A DNA stretch of 64,000 bases from Sporomusa malonica (GTDB taxonomy: Bacteria; Bacillota; Negativicutes; Sporomusales; Sporomusaceae): assembly GCF_900176355.1 (NCBI RefSeq), contig NZ_FWXI01000021.1:28670-92669 (forward strand). The letters run 5' to 3'. The number at the start of each line of letters is the position of its first letter. Position 1 is the stretch's first letter. The translations under genes and the position numbers were made by a program. Shown here piece after piece: positions 60,989-64,000 of the stretch. The notes under the pieces are model-generated. The model searched no databases and had not been told where the DNA came from. It saw nothing but the letters and a program-made list of their open reading frames with translations.

Positions 60989-61828
60989 TTAATAGTCATA
61001 CCAGCCCTTCCCGACCTTTTTCCCTAATCGGCCGGCCGCAACCAGTTGTTTAAGCGATAACGGCGGATTCCACTTAGCTCCAAGCTCGCTATGATAATAT
61101 TCCAGACCACTTATCAATACATCGAGCCCGATAATATCGGCTAGCTCAAATGGACCGATTGGTAGATAGGTGGACTTCATAGCTAAATCAATGTCTTCTT
61201 TAGAGGCTAAACCTTCCTCATACGCTTTGAAGGCTTCGAGGAAGAGCGGAGTGTAAATCCGATTCGCGATAAAACCCGGTGAATCTTTTTTTACTTCAAT
61301 AAAGATTTTCCCCATCTTCTCGGCAATAGCTTTGGCCAATGCAACCGTTTGGTCGCTGGTGTAATAGCCCCGGGTTAATTCAACGAGTTTAGCGGGCGGT
61401 AGGAAAAAATGCATTCCCGCAACCTGCTCAGGACGCTTTGTGGCAGCCGCAATAGCGGTAATTGAGAATGTTGATGTATTAGAAACAAAAACCGCTTCAG
61501 GTTTACACAATTCATCAAGTTTGGCGAATAGTTCATTTTTTATGTTTAATGACTCTGCGATAGTCTCAATAACAAAATCTACCACATCAAATTTCTCAAA
61601 TGTACTTGTGAATTGAATCCTTTCCAAGACGGCTGCACTTTCTTCGGCAGTCAAAGTATTTTTTTGCACCAATTTCGTTAATTGGCTTTCAATAATACTT
61701 TGAGCTTTCACCAAAGTCGCTGGAGTTCTATTTTGTAATGCAACTTGATATCCGGCTATGGCAGCGGTAAGCGCGATTCCGTGTCCCATTTTTCCGGCCC
61801 CAACTATTCCAATAATCTTGTTCTCCAT
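60989..61828 (-). CDS. hbd: 3-hydroxybutyryl-CoA dehydrogenase
   Basis: 279 residues. NAD-binding domain starts IGIVGAGKMGHGIALTAA; the catalytic dyad region shows SNTSTFSITAIAAATKRPEQVAGMHFFLPPAKLVELTRG, and the C-terminal 3HCDH domain shows GFIANRIYTPLFLEAF. This is the size and layout of short-chain 3-hydroxyacyl-CoA dehydrogenases used in butyrate or crotonate metabolism. ATG 61828 follows AGGAGG. It is in the same direction as the rest of the cluster, but is about 530 nt from the CoA-transferase, and the OFA carrier is 155 nt upstream. Confidence 0.95.
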   Translation of the reverse strand: MENKIIGIVGAGKMGHGIALTAAIAGYQVALQNRTPATLVKAQSIIESQLTKLVQKNTLTAEESAAVLERIQFTSTFEKFDVVDFVIETIAESLNIKNELFAKLDELCKPEAVFVSNTSTFSITAIAAATKRPEQVAGMHFFLPPAKLVELTRGYYTSDQTVALAKAIAEKMGKIFIEVKKDSPGFIANRIYTPLFLEAFKAYEEGLASKEDIDLAMKSTYLPIGPFELADIIGLDVLISGLEYYHSELGAKWNPPLSLKQLVAAGRLGKKVGKGWYDY

Positions 61829-61983
61829 AATCTAAACCTCCTAAGTAAATTATTACCGGTTACAATTAGTAACGCCAGAACGCTATTTCACCTCAGTTTA
61901 CTAATTCAACCATTTGACTTATCTAGTATGCAAAAACTGTGCCAATGGTCGCAAGGTATATATCGTCCCATTCGAATTATTTA

Positions 61984-63258
61984 TTATTTTTCTGATAATT
62001 GTACGAATAGTTCAGCAGACTCTGTCGTCTGCTTCTTCCAGTATGAACTTGCGAGGAAAACCAGACCAATTCCTACTAAGTTAAATACACCGGCAGTGAC
62101 AAATGCCTGAACATAACTGCCGGTGGCAATCTTAAGAAGGGCTGCCAAGCGAGGTCCCACAAAAGCCCCAGCCCCTACCATAAGAAACATAATCCCAAAA
62201 TTCACCGCTAAGGACCTTTCCCCAAACATATCTGCCAGCAACGGCGCTATTATTGAAAAGAAGCCTCCATAGCACAGCCCGACAATCATCACCATACTTG
62301 CAAAGGCAAAATAACTGGAAACCTGCGTCATACCGATCATTGCTATAACCAGCAATACCAGCAGTATATTAATAACCTTAAACCGTCCCAACTTATCCGA
62401 AATCCAGCCCCATACCATCCTGCCTGAAGTATTCGCTATTGCCAGTAACACCACAACTCCTGATGCGGCCTTAGCCGATATACCCAACATGTCCTGGGCG
62501 ATAGGTGATACATGGCCGAAGAACATCATGGACGAGGTTGCAGCAGAAAAAAAAGCGCCTCCAATCATATAGAACAACGGACTTCTAAGCATATCCTTCC
62601 AGTCCAAATCCTGAACAGTTGTCACTGTGTCAGCAATTTCAGTTGCCCCCGTCCGTGCAGACGCATCATCCTTCCTGGTGTGAGGATAATATCCCGCCGG
62701 TGCAGTTTCAACCAACCAAGCCGCAAAAACAATTGTTACCATAAACACAATTCCCATCAACTTAAACGTTGTGGGAACCCCTAAAGTTTCCGTCAAAATT
62801 GCGCCTACCGGCGCCCAGATTACTGCCCCCAAACTTGCGCCGCCTGTAAGCAAACCAGAGGCTAACCCACGTTTATCAGGGAAAAATTTAACGATATTAC
62901 TAACTGTTCCAGAGGGATACACTAACGTCAGCCCTAGTCCAGTTACCATTGAAAAAATATATAGTTGGGTTAGCGATGTGGTAGAACTGAGAGCCAGGAG
63001 GCCGCCACCTAACAAAACTCCACCTGCTATAAGAATCATACGAGACTGTACGCGTTCTTGGAGCTTGCCTACAAACATCGGCAAGCATGCACCAACGGTG
63101 GTCATAATGGTAAAGGAAAGCGACGCATCTGCAATAGTCCACTGAAAGTGGTCGGCAATCGGTTTAACGAACACACTCCAAGCATAAATAATGCCGGCAC
63201 AAATATTACAGATAATACACAGGCCTAGATATAACCATCGTTTAGATTCATAGTTCAC
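61984..63258 (-). CDS. OFA-family MFS transporter (oxalate/formate antiporter type)
   Basis: 424 residues with 12 predicted helices. OFA motifs: LCIICNICAGIIYAWSVFVKPI near the N-terminus, LSFTIMTTVGACLPMFVGKLQER, VYPSGTVSNIVKFFPDKRGLASGLLTGGASLGAVIWAPVG and, in the second half, GRMVWGWISDKLGRFKVI. The start is GTG 63258, behind AAGGAGG. OFA members exchange carboxylates such as oxalate, formate or lactate. In this cluster it may import the organic acid that is activated by the CoA-transferase. The gene is preceded by the hairpin at 63287-63324. Confidence 0.92.
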   Translation of the reverse strand: MNYESKRWLYLGLCIICNICAGIIYAWSVFVKPIADHFQWTIADASLSFTIMTTVGACLPMFVGKLQERVQSRMILIAGGVLLGGGLLALSSTTSLTQLYIFSMVTGLGLTLVYPSGTVSNIVKFFPDKRGLASGLLTGGASLGAVIWAPVGAILTETLGVPTTFKLMGIVFMVTIVFAAWLVETAPAGYYPHTRKDDASARTGATEIADTVTTVQDLDWKDMLRSPLFYMIGGAFFSAATSSMMFFGHVSPIAQDMLGISAKAASGVVVLLAIANTSGRMVWGWISDKLGRFKVINILLVLLVIAMIGMTQVSSYFAFASMVMIVGLCYGGFFSIIAPLLADMFGERSLAVNFGIMFLMVGAGAFVGPRLAALLKIATGSYVQAFVTAGVFNLVGIGLVFLASSYWKKQTTESAELFVQLSEK

Positions 63259-63286
63259 GATAAAATTCCTCCTTTTTTATACGTAA

Positions 63287-63324
63287 GAGCCTTCAATGAG
63301 ACTATATATGTTCATTGAAGGCTC
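63287..63324 (-). terminator. hairpin between abfD and the OFA gene
   Basis: GAGCCTTCAATGA and TCATTGAAGGCTC form a perfect 13-bp stem over a 12-nt loop. It lies just after the dehydratase stop and before the carrier gene on the minus strand. Confidence 0.7.
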
Positions 63325-63367
63325 CTATTTGTTTACTATTAGTTTAAGGCTTCAGATCCTTGTCTTA

Positions 63368-64000
63368 CTATTTCTTTTCTACCTGAGTCTTCTTAAACTT
63401 GTCAAGCATTGCTCTCGGAGTTACTGTTGGGCGTTCTATACGGGGGAACTCGGCACCCTCAAAGCCAGCGAGATATTTAGCAAGATTTTTCAGTGGCTCA
63501 AGATCGTAACGGCTCATCATGGTAATGGTCTCCATAAGCGGAGATCCACCGCCGTGTACGCCGGCAACAGCCTGTGCAGCCTCAAAGGAATCGCAGAGTT
63601 TATCCTCCATCATACGCATAACCCTGTGCGTCTCTTCGGCTGTATATGCGGGGTTTCTCATAATGTACTTGTTGCAAAGCTCGGCTGTCTCAGGCTCATA
63701 GAAGGATTCTTCTGTTGGGAGTGAGGCGCAAATACCGCCTGTCAAGTCTGCCAATGTCTCATATTCATGATAAATTTTTTGACCTGCCAGTTTACGTCCG
63801 GCATTGGTCAGAATCTCGTCTGGTACCCAGGAACCATTGGGGAACTCTACTGCGCGAAGTGCTGATGATTGACCTGCTGCGTATACAAGCTCGGCCGTGC
63901 TGATGATTTCGCAGAGCTTCTCACGAACGTGATGTTCCTGGGCGATATCATTTACATCGGCAACCAGAGCTGCCTGAGCTGCAATTACCTCGGAAACTGC
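63368..64000 (-). CDS. abfD: C-terminal part of 4-hydroxybutyryl-CoA dehydratase/vinylacetyl-CoA isomerase, partial
   Basis: 210 residues, open to the window edge. The sequence QEHHVREKLCEIISTAELVYAAG, GRKLAGQKIYHEYETLADLTGGICASLP and AGVHGGGSPLMETITMMSRYDLEPLKNLAKYLAG matches the C-terminal domain of the flavin- and [4Fe-4S]-containing dehydratase. It converts 4-hydroxybutyryl-CoA to crotonyl-CoA through a ketyl radical. The cluster ligands and FAD site lie in the missing N-terminal part. The link to Hbd, CoA-transferase and thiolase suggests 4-hydroxybutyrate, gamma-aminobutyrate or succinate fermentation. Confidence 0.9.
   Translation of the reverse strand, partial: AVSEVIAAQAALVADVNDIAQEHHVREKLCEIISTAELVYAAGQSSALRAVEFPNGSWVPDEILTNAGRKLAGQKIYHEYETLADLTGGICASLPTEESFYEPETAELCNKYIMRNPAYTAEETHRVMRMMEDKLCDSFEAAQAVAGVHGGGSPLMETITMMSRYDLEPLKNLAKYLAGFEGAEFPRIERPTVTPRAMLDKFKKTQVEKK

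Noticed and set aside
61986..62000. CodY-box-like sequence ATTTTTCTGATAATT (13 of 15)
   Set aside because: It lies inside the coding end of the OFA gene, and such AT-rich matches are expected by chance in 64 kb.
1..64000. CRISPR arrays, tRNA or rRNA genes and complete IS elements
   Set aside because: No regularly spaced repeats, tRNA cloverleaf or rRNA sequence and no intact transposase frame were found by eye.

Overview
The window looks like part of a chromosome from a spore-forming, diderm, anaerobic Firmicute, most likely a Negativicute of the Sporomusaceae type. This is an inference from gene content: CodY, a T-box leader, SpoIIE/RsbW/STAS partner-switching proteins and a CBO0543-type membrane protein point to Firmicutes. 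FlgT-like and CsgG-like secreted proteins point to an outer membrane. The CoA-linked oxidation genes, a molybdenum hydroxylase and 4-hydroxybutyryl-CoA dehydratase fit an anaerobe. There are no tRNA or rRNA genes, no CRISPR array and no intact transposase.

Layout. 1-8107: end of a two-receiver PEP/pyruvate-binding type protein, a four-repeat lipoprotein, MsrA, a DUF3786 protein, three small membrane proteins, a MocR regulator and a LOG-like protein. 8251-13741: a signalling block (GGDEF/HD-GYP enzyme, orphan amino-acid binding lipoprotein, dCache chemoreceptor). 14806-31362: a run of about 16 genes, all on the minus strand, mostly overlapping or tightly spaced. It opens with STAS, a 5TM-SpoIIE phosphatase, an orphan ABC_sub_bind protein and an MFS carrier with two sensor domains. 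It continues with a GNAT, an RsbW-like/acetyltransferase fusion, a HisC-like aminotransferase, a cysteine-free E1/ThiF-like protein, a MATE exporter and another GNAT. It ends with a three-subunit molybdenum hydroxylase, a second nearly identical STAS and a canonical RsbW-like kinase. I take this as the main candidate for an undescribed system: a partner-switch-controlled module that seems to make or modify, and export, a small molecule.

31605-41000: codY, an MFS gene preceded by coupled leader peptides that share a motif, a YkgJ cysteine-cluster gene beside an octamer repeat and a palindromic element, an MmcQ/YjbR gene, a c-di-GMP-I riboswitch with terminator controlling a 52-residue protein plus a soluble MCP plus a STAS protein without the phospho-serine, and FlgT-, CsgG- and CAP-type secreted proteins. 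41187-45797: thiamine pyrophosphokinase, a TPP riboswitch and ThiT, then a T-box (best read as leucine, CTC) before a TIM-barrel/acyl-CoA synthetase fusion. 45827-51720: a second GGDEF/HD-GYP enzyme, an AlkA-type glycosylase with an ogt remnant, a DUF4870 protein and the 3' end of a decayed group II intron. 51720-64000: an MFS carrier behind a sigma-54-like promoter, then an acyl-CoA oxidation set (2,4-dienoyl-CoA reductase-like flavoenzyme, thiolase, FadN-type protein, CoA-transferase, 3-hydroxybutyryl-CoA dehydrogenase, OFA carrier and the C-terminal part of 4-hydroxybutyryl-CoA dehydratase).

An intergenic dispersed repeat of about 85 bp occurs three times, with a diverged inverted relative. 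Several starts were moved from the longest open frame to the codon behind a good ribosome binding site; these choices are given per gene.
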